Assembly: GCA_047967505.1 (NCBI GenBank)
Contig: CM106540.1
Length of the DNA stretch: 64,000 nt
Origin: Dipteris shenzhenensis
Lineage: Eukaryota > Polypodiophyta > Polypodiopsida > Gleicheniales
Strand: one strand, 5' to 3'
Under the pieces are notes generated by a model, which saw nothing but the letters and a program-made list of their open reading frames with translations, ran no database searches and was not told the DNA's origin. The position numbers and the translations under genes are program-made. Positions 55,016 to 64,000 of the stretch are shown here, one piece after another; within the stretch, counting starts at the first letter, position 1, and each line of letters opens with the position of its first letter.

Positions 55016-55362
55016 TGATGGAATGTAATGCTCAGTCCTTCTTCGATTCCCCAGAATCATCATCTTGAGGGAAGGCCTACTTCATGATGTTGATCTTGAG
55101 GGAAGGTGTTGAGAGTTCACGCTCAACATCATGTGATCATCAGTGCATAGCACCATCACGTGATCATATGTGCATAGCACTAACCTTATAGAGTGCTATA
55201 AAGGAAAGGGTTAGATCCCCTAACCCTAACCCTAAAAGGGTTTGTATATATTCTATTTTTTCAACTAAATCTAGTGTACAGTTAGTCATTTGTGGTGTGC
55301 TCTCTAGCTGTGCCCTCTCTCCTCATCTCCACTCTTCTCCTCTCCCCTCCTCATATTTTGTC
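55016..55362 (+). repeat. 5' LTR of Copia-C
   Basis: Starts TGATGGAATG and ends TTTTGTC. It contains a TATA-like GTATATATTC (about 55244), two CATCACGTGATCAT-like segments, and the telomere-like motif with a hairpin at 55208-55240. Confidence 0.92.
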
Positions 55363-55363
55363 G

Positions 55364-55375
55364 TGGTATCAAAGC
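55364..55375 (+). other. Primer binding site of Copia-C
   Basis: TGGTATCAAAGC, one base different from the initiator Met site TGGTATCAGAGC. Confidence 0.8.
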
Positions 55376-58056
55376 TTCCTTGTCTTCCGTTGAGACATTG
55401 ACATTCTTGAGAGTGCGAGACAGATTGTGAGATTGAGAGTTCTCTTGAGTGACTGTGAGATCCTTCCCTTCACTTCCGTTGAGAGAAATTTCTATTCATG
55501 TGAAAATTTTCGTCCATGAGAGATTTCCGTTAATCTCCTTCCATTTGATTCATTGTTTGTGAGAGATTTGAGAGAGTACATTTGAGTGTTTCTTCTTGTG
55601 TGAGAGAGATCAGGAAAGTCTTCTTGTGTGAGAGGCAAGCGACCTTGCTCATGATGTAGGAATTCTCTGTGACAGTCTTCACTTTCATGTTTTCCTTCAC
55701 TACCTCGGCAACTGTAGTGAGGAGCTCGAACTTCTCGATTTGCTGTGTTAAGGCCTTATTGCACTACTCCAGCCGTTTCTAAGCTCTAGAAACCGCTATC
55801 AACAGCTCTCTGCTGCTCTCCAAATAGCAGTCTCGAACAACAACTCCTTCAACAGCAAGCTTCTTCATATGGGCCAAGCTGCCACCAAACCAAGCTCAAC
55901 GCTGGGCTGCATCACCAACCTCTTCGAAAGGCTCTTGCATAAGCCTTCCACAGTGACTTGGCGATCTACAGTGGCTGCTCGAAAGCGCCAGTCATCTCCA
56001 AGGCTTCATAGCCCGGCTCACAGCACACTATCGACTCAAGCCTCCTTGTGCGCCAAGTTCTCCATCGAAGGCCAGCGTAGCCCACCGAATGGCTGCCATT
56101 AGCTCTCATAGCGTAGCCCACCGAATGGCTGCCATTAGCCATTGCCCATCGAATGCCTGCCATTAGCTCTCATAGCGCAGCTCCAAAAAGGCCAGTGCTC
56201 CTTCACGGACTGCTCACTAGTCAGCAGCCTCTTCTACGACAGCCCACAGCAAGGCAGCTCAACAGATCGCCATTGGCCTACGGCTCCTTCTGACGGACGA
56301 CCTCCGAAGGATCCTCCAATGACTGGCTTTGGTGCTGCAATGAGTCGCTTCTAATCTGAGGGGACTCAGTCCTCCCAACATATTGCCCTTCCCCGCTTCG
56401 ATTTCGAGCGCTTGATGGTTGCTGTATTCGTCGAACGATGGTGCTTCCATGCTTCTAACCGACAAGGAATGCCTGCGCGTGAGAGCCGGCTCGACTGTAG
56501 TAGTCAGAGCAGCTAGTTCGGAAGGCGAAGCCAGCTCTCAGTGGCAAAAATCGGTGTGGATGGAGTAAGAAGGCGATAGCGTCTGGCTCACTGGTTCGGG
56601 ACATCGCCATCTCTGCAATATTCTTCCTAAGGTCTCAACAAAGAGGCCACGTGGAGGATAGAATTTACCCATGGTAAGGTTACGATGACCCGAGGTTGTG
56701 CAGTGGTGGGTACCTACCTAACCACAGTAAGGCTCCAAGGGTGAGGGCCACCTAAGGTCTATCTGCCACCTCATGTAGTTGACACGTGGCAACCTCATCT
56801 AATCACACCATGTCACCATCGGGTACCACGTCATCACCTTATCTCCAATTACCACGTCATCAAGAACTCGGATGTGCCACGTGTAGCTGTCTTATCCTCT
56901 GCCACGTGGCACCCTTAGCCATAGTGCCACATCATCAGCACCACGTAAGCAGCCATGTCAGCTGACATGTCATTGTGGCCACATCATCACCCATCTGCCA
57001 TGTCATCGGGCCACATCATCACCCATCAGCCACATCACCTGCCATGTCATCAGTGACACATCATCAGCTACGTCACCTGTGCCACATCATCTGTGCCACC
57101 TCAGCATTGCCACCTCAGTAGTCCAGTCAGCACTGACCCTTTGTAGGCACAGTCCCTTGCCAGGCACACTGTGCACACACTGCATGTGCACACTCCTGCC
57201 ACCTCAGCACAGAGCTTCACTGGCACACCTATTGCTAGGCACAGTGCCACATCATCACTGCATGTGACTCACAATGACACATCATCATTGAGCACATTTG
57301 CACTCCTTTTGCCCCTCCACCTAGATCAAGTCATATCTCTTGATCCAGGAAGAATTTGAGGGGCTCCAAAAAGGAAAGTCGCTTGGTTTTTCATGCTCTA
57401 CGTGCTCGTTACATCACACGCACATTTCGGTGCAAGTTACACTCACATTTGAGCCTCGCCGATAAAACCACTTCCTTCACGCACATTTACCTCTACATCG
57501 ATGCATCTGACCCAGCACTTCAAAAGAACAAAAGAAAAGGAATTATTTGCTATTCTTTCATCGATCGACGGTTGGTTTAGATCTAGATCAGAGTAGACTA
57601 GATCGCCATAGAGGGGACGCTTTAAATTTCCCCAAGTTGCCAATCTAAGCGATGCCCGAAATTCCAGACTAGTACCTACATTCCATACACTCACATCTGA
57701 TTTCACATCATTACATTACCTGAAACCTTACGTTCATCAGTTCAGTGAGCAGACTTCAGAGTTCAGAGGCATTGCAGATTGATTCAGTGGGCAGATAGCA
57801 CTTGATTTCACACACACATGCCACCATTGTAAAGCCTATTCGGCTATCTCACGGCATCGTGCACATCATTCAGCCTTGTAAAGCCTCTTGGCTATTCCAA
57901 GCATCATTGCCACAAGCCTTGTAACACAGATCAGATCTTATATACTGTAGTTCTATCTTCACCGATGGTACAAAGATTTCACCTGGCATCTTCAGTGTAT
58001 TTGCAATTGATTCATACAGAGTTTTTCAGGACACTTTTGAGTACATTGTTTGCACC
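55376..58056 (+). other. Leader of Copia-C
   Basis: About 2.7 kb without a recognised protein. It contains a short duplication (56085-56185, with repeated ATGGCTGCCATTAGC and CTCTCATAGCG words) and the G-box/CATCATC-rich segment at 56640-57290. Such a long leader is unusual for Copia. Confidence 0.65.
56640..57290 (+). promoter_or_regulatory. G-box cluster and CCACATCATC-type repeats in the Copia-C leader
   Basis: Four CACGTG cores occur at 56648, 56783, 56878 and 56903, with CACGTCATC variants at about 56827 and 56852. Downstream to 57290 come more than ten degenerate CCACATCATC/GCCATGTCATC words. CACGTGGC is the plant G-box/ABRE core bound by bZIP and bHLH factors. Whether these sites act is inference; the cluster may simply come from a CA(C/T)(A/G)TCATC tandem repeat. 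Confidence 0.4.
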
Positions 58057-59258
58057 ATGTCGACTAGCAACCTCAATCTGGAGGCATCTGCTAAGTTAGA
58101 CAACTCCAATTATGGTACATGGAAATACCGAATGGAGACCATTCTTGTGCTTCAAGACAAATGGGAGTATGTCGATGGATCTACACCTAGACCATTGGCT
58201 GATCCAGCCACCAGTAGCTCTACTCCATCTATTGTCACAGCACCAGCAACGGGATCTACATCGGGATCTACATCTACACAAACAGTTTCCGCACCAGTAG
58301 CAGATCCTGCCATTGCCCGAGCTCAAGCAGAATGGGATAAGAAAGACAAGTATGCCTATCACCTGATCAAGCGCAGAATGTGCAAGATGTCATGCTAGGA
58401 CAACTCAACACAGTCAAGACATCAAAAGAAGCATGGGATATGTTCGCAGCTCTCTACGAGTCCAAGAACACATCCAGGATTCTCACCCTGAGAAAGCAGA
58501 TCAACCAGAGTTTCCGCAATAGCAGTGAAACCGATCATGCTTATGTACTCCGCATCAAAGACTACAACAATCAACTTGCAGTAGCAGGAGAGACTATGAA
58601 TCCCGCAAAAATGGTTCAAGTAATCCTGAATGGACTAGGAGAAGGATATGAGAATCTAGTCCAGAGTATTGCCATCCAACGGCAAATTCCAACACTGGAA
58701 GAACTTCAGTCAGTTCTACTTGGTGAAGAACTCAGGACTCAGGACATTCAAGCACGTAAAGGTCATTCTAATGATCAGGCATTCACAGCTTCAGACAGAA
58801 GCAGAGGCAAAGGTAGAAACAGAGGTAGATCATATCAGAAAAGTGGTCATCATCAACAAAATCAAAGTCAAAATCAACATCAGCATCAGCATCATCCTCA
58901 GCAACATCAAAATTAGCAAAGAGGAAATCATTCCAATCGAGGAAGATTTCAAGGACAAGGGAATGCATCCACCAATGTGTCAAACATCCAGTGCAACTAC
59001 TGTCACAAGTTTGGACACTATGAAAGAGATTGCCGCAAGAAGCAGTACAACCAAGGCGGTCAATCCAGCAGTAATCGAGGGAATTCCCGAGGAAGAGGAA
59101 ATCATCGTGGTGGACATTCTAGTCACTGTCATTTTGCAAATGAACATGGCAATATCTTTCTTGCAAGTGAGGAATTGCATCAGACTGATACAATGCACCT
59201 AGACACTGATTTCAATCCCAAAGAGGATTTTAGCTATCAAGTCAACCAAGTGGAATAG
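58057..59258 (+). pseudogene. Copia-C gag with zinc knuckle
   Basis: The frame begins MSTSNLNLEASAKLDNSNYG followed by TWKYRMETILVLQDKWEYV, a typical Copia gag start. After a shift near 58390 it continues LGQLNTVKTSKEAWDMFAAL and LRKQINQSF, to a Gln/His-rich low-complexity tail (58840-58915). A TAG (58914) precedes an RG-rich segment and an intact CX2CX4HX4C knuckle (CNYCHKFGHYERDC, about 58992). Another TAG (59256) separates it from the protease. The role in the family is the nucleocapsid. Confidence 0.87.
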
Positions 59259-59660
59259 GATCCTTGGTACATCGACAGTGGTGCATCATCTCATATGACA
59301 AATCATCAGGAATGGTTCACAGAAATGAAGCCATTGGAAGGATAGAAAAATGTCATCTACACAGTAGACAATACACCGAATCCAGTTCAAGGGACAGGTG
59401 TTATCCCTATGAACAATTTCACTGGTACAAAAGGATTAGTCAAAGATGTGATCTATGTTCCGAAGCTCAGCAAGAACCTTTTGTCAGTAGGTCAAATGAC
59501 AGAACACAACTACAAAGTCATCTTCGACGGTGATGAATGCACTATCAGAGACAAATCCAAAAGAGGTCAGCTAGTAGCAAAAGGTGTCAAGGAAGGATGC
59601 TTATACAAGATGCTAGCTGCAATACCAGATAAGCATGCCATGTCAGCTCAAATGCAATAG
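59259..59660 (+). pseudogene. Copia-C protease region
   Basis: Directly after a TAG the frame reads DPWYIDSGASSHMTNHQEWF, with the intact aspartic protease triplet D-S-G. Another TAG (59343) interrupts the flap region, after which GVIPMNNFTGTKGLVKDVIY and VPKLSKNLLSVGQMTEHNYK follow. The frame ends at a TAG (59658). Confidence 0.85.
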
Positions 59661-60662
59661 ATGCCACTATCTGCAAAATGGCACAAGAGATATGGTCATG
59701 TCAACTTCAAGTACTTGTTAGATCTCAGGAATCAGAATATGGCGATTGGGATTCCGAAGCTATAGTTTCTTGGAAAGGTTTGTGAAGCATGCTGCTTCGG
59801 CAAACAAAAGCGAACCAACTTTGTCAAAAGTACCTCTCGTGCATGAGGTATTCTTGATTTGATTCATACAGATGTATGGGGTTATGCCCAGACCCACCCA
59901 GACCCGCAGCATCAATGGTTCACTTTATTACTTGACCTTCATCGACGACTACAGCAGATATTGTTGGGTCTACTCTCTGAAAGAGAAATCTGAAGTGTTT
60001 TCCAAATTTCAAGAATTCAAAGCCATGGTAGAAAACCAGACAGGCAGAAAGATCAAGGTCATGAGATCAGATAGAGGAGGTGAATACATGTCTTCAGCAT
60101 TCATGAACTTTTGCAAAAATCACGGCATTCGAAGACAATTCACATGTGCAGATACTCCTCAGTAGAATGCAAGAGCTGAAAGGAAGAATGGGACTTTAGC
60201 AGACAGTGCTAGAGCAATGCTTAGTGAAAAGCATCTTCCGAATCAGTATTGGGCAGAAGCAATAGCTACAGCTAACTATTTGCTTAATCGGCTTCCTACC
60301 GAACCGATACAAGGTATGACTCCTTATGAAGCATTCATGGACACAAGCCACGCATTGGGCATCTCCGCATATTTGGTTACATAGCATATGCCCACATACA
60401 TGATGATCATCGCAGGAAATTGGATGCGAAGTCACGCAAATGCATCATGGTTGGCTACAGTGAAGAAAGCAAAGCATACAAATTGTATGATCCCATCAAC
60501 CGCAAAGTCATTATCTCCAGAGATGTAATCTTTGATGAGGAATCAGAATGGAAAACCTCACCTACACAGGAGATAGAAGCATCGACTTCACAGTCATCTA
60601 CAGAACAGGTTGATGAAGAAGAGCAAGAATTGCCAGCAACACCCCAAGCAGCGCCACAGTAG
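59661..60662 (+). pseudogene. Copia-C integrase
   Basis: The zinc domain (WHKRYGHVNFKYLLDLRNQN, then CEACCFGKQKRTNF) is broken by a TAG (59763) and a TGA (59844). The core changes frame at about 59880: YYLTFIDDYSRYCWVYSLKE, GRKIKVMRSDRGGEYMSSAF, then TPQ-TAG-NARAERKNG (TAG at 60163). In Copia-A that codon is CAG. A further shift near 60340 leads to RKLDAKSRKCIMVGYSEESK. The last TAG (60660) is also present in Copia-A. Confidence 0.87.
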
Positions 60663-62333
60663 CTCAGATGGTCTACTAGGGAAAGCAGACCACCAGCCAG
60701 ATTGACATATGCTCAGAAAGGCAAAGCAATTCAGGTGGAAACCACCAACTATGCTCTTATGACTACCATCATGGCTACAGAAGAGCCAGTGTACTTCGAA
60801 GACGCAGTAGATAAGCCAGAATGGCAAACTGCTATGAATGAAGAAATGGATGCTTTGTATAAAAATAACACTTGGGAATTATGCGACCTTACACTAGGAA
60901 AGAAGACCATAGGAAACAAATGGGTATACAAAGTGAAGTACAATCCAGATGGCAGTATTCAAAGATACAAAGCCAGATTAGTTGCAAAAGGATTTGCACA
61001 ACAATATGGTCAAGATTATGATGAGACTTATGCTCCAGTAGCAAACATGGATTCCATACGGTTCTTGATATCACTAGCGACACTCAGCAAATGGAATGTG
61101 TATCATCTCGATGTCAAGAATGCATTTCTCAATGGTTATCTAGACGAGGAAGTCTACATGCAACAACCAGCAGGTTATGTTGAACCAGGAAAGGAGAAAA
61201 AGGTTTGCCATCTCAAGAAAAGTCTCTACGGCTTAAAGCAAGCACCCAGAAGTTGGTACAGCAGAATTGACAAGTATTTTGTTGATCTGGGATACATGAA
61301 GTCCAATGTAGATCATACTCTCTACTACAAAGTTCAAGGGGAAGACATTACTATTGCACTTTTGTACGTAGATGATCTGATTGTGACAGGAAGCAAGGAT
61401 AGCTTCATCAGAAAACTAAAACAAGACTTATATGCAGAGTTCGACATGAAAGATCTTGGACTTATGCACTATTGTCTTGGAATTGAGTTTTGGAGAGATT
61501 CAGATAGCACATTCATGAGTCAGCTGAAGTATGTTGACAGTCTCGTGAAGAAGTTTCATATGGTAGATTGCAAGATTGCAGCCACTCCCATGGAACAGAG
61601 TTTGAAACTTACTAAAGATTCAGAAAAGCCTACAGTCAATGACAGATACTATAGGCAACTCATTGGATCTCTCATATATCTGACAATCACACGTCTAGAT
61701 ATTTGTTATGCCATAAGCTCACTAGCACAGTTTATGGAAAATCCAAAACAGTCTCACTGGAATGCAGCCAAAAGAGTCTTGAGATACATCAGAGGTACAA
61801 GACAGTTTGGGATAGAATACAGAGGAAGTCATCCACGGTTACATGGATACTGTGATAGTGACTATGCCGGAGATCATGAAACCAGGAGATCGACACAGGG
61901 ATATGCATTTTTCCTTGGTCAAGGTGCTATATCATGGTTGTCAAACAAACAACCAACTGTTTCTTTGTCTTCGACTGAAGCAGAATATAGGGCACTCACT
62001 ACAGGTGCATGTGAGGCTATATGGCTCAGAAGACTATTGTTAGAAACAGATTACTTTGATGAGTCAAAGCCAACAACAATATACTGTGATAATCAATTGG
62101 CTCAAGCATTGGCCAAAAATCTAGTATATCACTCCAGGACAAAGCACATTGATGTCAGAGAGCACTTCATCAGAGAAAGAGTGTTACTTGGTGACATCAC
62201 ATTGCAGTATTGTGATAGCAAAGAAAATGTTGCAGACATCTTTACCAAACCACTCGGTAAAGAGCTATTCGAGAAACATCGACTAGCTCTTGGTTTGATG
62301 CAGAGAAAGGACATTCCCATTAAAGGGGTGTGA
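60663..62333 (+). CDS. Copia-C reverse transcriptase and RNase H, long open frame
   Basis: 543 codons are open from the Met at 60702 (the real start is upstream, in the polyprotein). RT blocks in order: NNTWELCDLTLGKKTIGNKW, YKARLVAKGFAQQYGQDYDE, HLDVKNAFLNGYLDEEVYMQ, LKKSLYGLKQAPRSWYSRID, and YVDD at residues 222-225 of this frame. RNase H follows: LHGYCDSDYAGDHETRRSTQ, GAISWLSNKQPTVSLSSTEA, TIYCDNQ and ENVADIFTKPL. It copies the RNA genome and degrades the RNA strand. All catalytic blocks appear intact, but it has no own start because gag and integrase frames upstream are broken. Confidence 0.9.
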   Translation, partial: LRWSTRESRPPARLTYAQKGKAIQVETTNYALMTTIMATEEPVYFEDAVDKPEWQTAMNEEMDALYKNNTWELCDLTLGKKTIGNKWVYKVKYNPDGSIQRYKARLVAKGFAQQYGQDYDETYAPVANMDSIRFLISLATLSKWNVYHLDVKNAFLNGYLDEEVYMQQPAGYVEPGKEKKVCHLKKSLYGLKQAPRSWYSRIDKYFVDLGYMKSNVDHTLYYKVQGEDITIALLYVDDLIVTGSKDSFIRKLKQDLYAEFDMKDLGLMHYCLGIEFWRDSDSTFMSQLKYVDSLVKKFHMVDCKIAATPMEQSLKLTKDSEKPTVNDRYYRQLIGSLIYLTITRLDICYAISSLAQFMENPKQSHWNAAKRVLRYIRGTRQFGIEYRGSHPRLHGYCDSDYAGDHETRRSTQGYAFFLGQGAISWLSNKQPTVSLSSTEAEYRALTTGACEAIWLRRLLLETDYFDESKPTTIYCDNQLAQALAKNLVYHSRTKHIDVREHFIRERVLLGDITLQYCDSKENVADIFTKPLGKELFEKHRLALGLMQRKDIPIKGV

Positions 62334-62677
62334 TGGAATGTAATGCTCAATCCTTCTTCGATTCCCCAGAATCATCATCTTGAGGGAAGGCCTACTTCAT
62401 GATGTTGATCTTGAGGGAAGGTGTTGAGAGTTCACGCTCAACATCATGTGATCATGTGTGCATAGCACCATCACGTGATCAAATGTGCATAGCACTAACC
62501 TTATAGAGTGCCATAAAGGAAAGGGTTAGATCCCCTAACCCTAACCCTAAAAGGGTTTGTATATATTCTATTTTTTCAACTAAATCTAGTGTACAGTTAG
62601 TCATTTGTGGTGTGCTCTCTAGCTGTGCCCTCTCTCCTCATCTCCACTCTTCTCCTCTCCCCTCTTCATATTTTGTC
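62331..62677 (+). repeat. 3' LTR of Copia-C
   Basis: Same termini and motifs as 55016-55362. The first TGA of this LTR is also the stop codon of the RNase H frame. The preceding TTAAAGGGGTG is the polypurine tract. Confidence 0.92.
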
Positions 62678-62773
62678 AAAAAGACAAGGCCCAGCCCAAA
62701 ATTTCTCTAGTAGCTTCCTCTGATGCATCCCACATGGGTAAAACTTTTAGCCCAAGTGAATCTAAGGAGGAAG
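62678..62773 (+). pseudogene. Possible continuation of gag copy 4
   Basis: After the Copia-C LTR the frame KDKAQPKISLVASSDASHMG loosely resembles the Lys/Ser-rich linker after the gag core in copy 2. The match is weak. Confidence 0.3.
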
Positions 62774-63493
62774 TGTTAGATATCAATGCTCCACTCTCGT
62801 GTAACTACACAGGAACCAGGTAACTCTACTTGTAAGCCCCCCATATGAGGAGAAGGCATTTGAGTAGCTCGGTTATTCGGTAGGTCGACACTAGATGGGG
62901 GCCATGTGTGGCCTGATGGCTAGACAGCTTCAAATAGAGTTGGCACACTGCCAACTAGGCTACATGCAACTGTGGGAAGGCATCCCTTGACTGACCGCAC
63001 TGAGGGTAGACAGAGCATTTCCTGGAGCAGCCCACTCTTAGGTTGCAAGGCTCGTTTGGAGCCTCAGATGATCCCGGATGGCTCTGGGCCGAACGGTGAC
63101 CATAGGTAAGTTGCTCTATTTCGCGCACCGATTCTATCGTATGGTCGGTGGCCTATTTCGGGACCGACCCCCAATCGACCATTTTGGGCAGACTCGGTCA
63201 CCCAATTGAGCCTAACTGACTACGACTGGTGGCTATATAAGACCAAGCCCGTGAAGCCCATTTCATCACTGGCTACAGCAACCCTAATTCCTTAGCATCC
63301 AGCCTCCATCTTCTACTATTTCCAGCATGCCATCGAAGCTTCTTTCATAGGAGCGCATGGTTGGGAGGCAGCGCCATCTATTGTATTGGTTCTACAGTAA
63401 TCAAATTTTTGATTCTCCATACTATCTTGTTTTCTCTCTTGCGTACGAGATCCTGTTATCTGTTGAGCACACATGTTGTATTATTTTCTTACA
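62774..63493 (+). repeat. 5' LTR of a further Copia element (Copia-E)
   Basis: The right end is fixed by TTCTTACA followed by TGGTATCAGAGC. A TATA box CTATATAAG lies at about 63232-63240. The left end is set at TGTTAGATATC after a purine run (AAGGAGGAAG), but without a second LTR in the window this boundary is uncertain. Confidence 0.5.
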
Positions 63494-63505
63494 TGGTATC
63501 AGAGC
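63494..63505 (+). other. Primer binding site of Copia-E
   Basis: TGGTATCAGAGC directly after ACA; initiator Met tRNA type. Confidence 0.85.
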
Positions 63506-63563
63506 CCGGACTCTAGCAAGAAGATTTGGTAGTGTGTTTCTGTTTGCGAGCATATTGTGAGAG

Positions 63564-63873
63564 ATGGCCCCAGCCCGCAAGACTGCGAATCCCACTATTC
63601 GGCGAAAGCGGAAAGTTGGACGGCACTAACTATCCACTCTGGAAGTTCAAGATGAAGACCATCCTAAGCGCATATGAGCTTTGGGACACTGCTACTCGGG
63701 TGGACGTGAGGCCAGTTGCGAGACCAAATCCAGCCAATGCAAGACAACAGATAGTACCAACTGAGGATGAGATTCTCGCATGGACAAGAAGAAATGCAGA
63801 TGCGCTGTGTTCTATTGTCTACAGTGTTAGTGATTCTGTCATGGCGAACACCTATTTCATTAATTTGGACTAG
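63564..63873 (+). pseudogene. Copia-E gag, N-terminal part
   Basis: The ATG at 63564 is in a different frame from the conserved stretch ESGKLDGTNYPLWKFKMKTI (from about 63602), so a frameshift follows the start. The stretch LDGTNYPLWKFKMK is the standard Copia gag N-terminus. It stops at a TAG (63871); the remaining 127 bp to the window edge show no continuation. Confidence 0.75.
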
Positions 63874-64000
63874 TGCACTGTCCAAATTCGTTTTGTGAGA
63901 TAATTTTGGATAAAGCATTTCAAAAAAAGAGGCTCTTATAAAACAAAACTTTGAGTCAAAAAGTAAGATTTTAAAAAAGCAAATTAGAAAAATTGACGTG

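Larger units (their letters stand above)
55016..62677 (+). mobile_element. Copia-C, full-length LTR element
   Basis: A 7,662-bp element with LTRs of about 347 bp at 55016-55362 and 62331-62677, primer site, 2.7 kb leader, gag, protease, integrase, RT/RNase H and purine tract. The LTRs differ at about six positions by eye (under 2%), so it is the youngest dated insertion in the window. It interrupts gag copy 4. No target duplication is evident (left flank CTCTT, right flank AAAAA). The RT/RNase H frame is long and open, but gag, protease and integrase frames contain seven TAG codons, one TGA and several frameshifts. Copia-A is a close relative. Confidence 0.9.

Noticed and set aside
58096-58362. 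Minus-strand Cys/Arg-rich frame opposite Copia-C gag
   Set aside because: It is an antisense shadow of the Thr/Ser/Pro-rich gag linker.

Overview
This 64 kb window looks like intergenic chromosome from a large, retrotransposon-rich plant genome. The signs are UBN2-type Copia gag proteins, initiator-Met primer sites of the TGGTATCAGAGC type, a plant UDP-glycosyltransferase with the PSPG box and a plant-type F-box gene. The low gene density, long decayed LTR elements and a ParB-like plant pseudogene would suit a gymnosperm, but the sequence does not prove this. Only two genes look intact: a two-exon UDP-glycosyltransferase (13108-14583, +) and a single-exon F-box protein (28521-29465, -). Partial host-like sequences are an FCP1/NIF-type phosphatase remnant (8368-9872, -), a tandem-repeat coding remnant (7081-7915, +) and a ParB/sulfiredoxin-like pseudogene (20583-21200, +).

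Layout. 1-7080: an old Ty3/Gypsy element (RNase H, integrase, a downstream coiled-coil remnant, candidate LTR), split by a complete gag-only LTR element with 5-bp target duplications. 7-10 kb: two host-like remnants. 10.5-12.6 kb: a tandem duplication and a decayed Gypsy gag carrying a 200-bp MITE. 13-14.6 kb: the UGT gene. 17-19.7 kb: a second decayed gag meeting a Gypsy integrase tail in opposite orientation, then a GC-rich degenerate repeat. 20.6-22 kb: the ParB-like pseudogene abutting a Copia RT/RNase H fragment. 22.6-24.8 kb: a Gypsy gag-protease remnant. 28.5-29.6 kb: the F-box gene. 30.5-31.4 kb: a complete TRIM element with LTRs, primer site, purine tract and ATACA target duplications. 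33.4-34.2 kb: a polypurine tract with very long G runs.

34-52 kb is a nested stack. Copia-A (minus) is interrupted at 34777/40063 by complete Copia-B (minus, TSD AAAAA) and at 42080 by the first of two Tork-like Copia copies (plus). The first Tork copy carries a 1,466-bp filler inside gag: about 4.3 units of a 182-bp satellite plus an inverted copy of the 8.86-9.54 kb phosphatase-gene sequence. The second Tork copy starts with its own 5' LTR at 48370 and is truncated at about 52152.

53.5-55 kb holds another Gypsy gag copy that stops at Copia-C. Copia-C (55016-62677, +) has two nearly identical LTRs, a 2.7 kb leader with a G-box cluster and a 543-codon RT/RNase H frame, but seven in-frame TAG codons upstream. 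The window ends in the LTR, primer site and start of gag of one more Copia element.

All assignments come from reading translated motifs and comparing copies within the window by eye. No database search was run, so family names are provisional and boundaries without an LTR or TSD are approximate.
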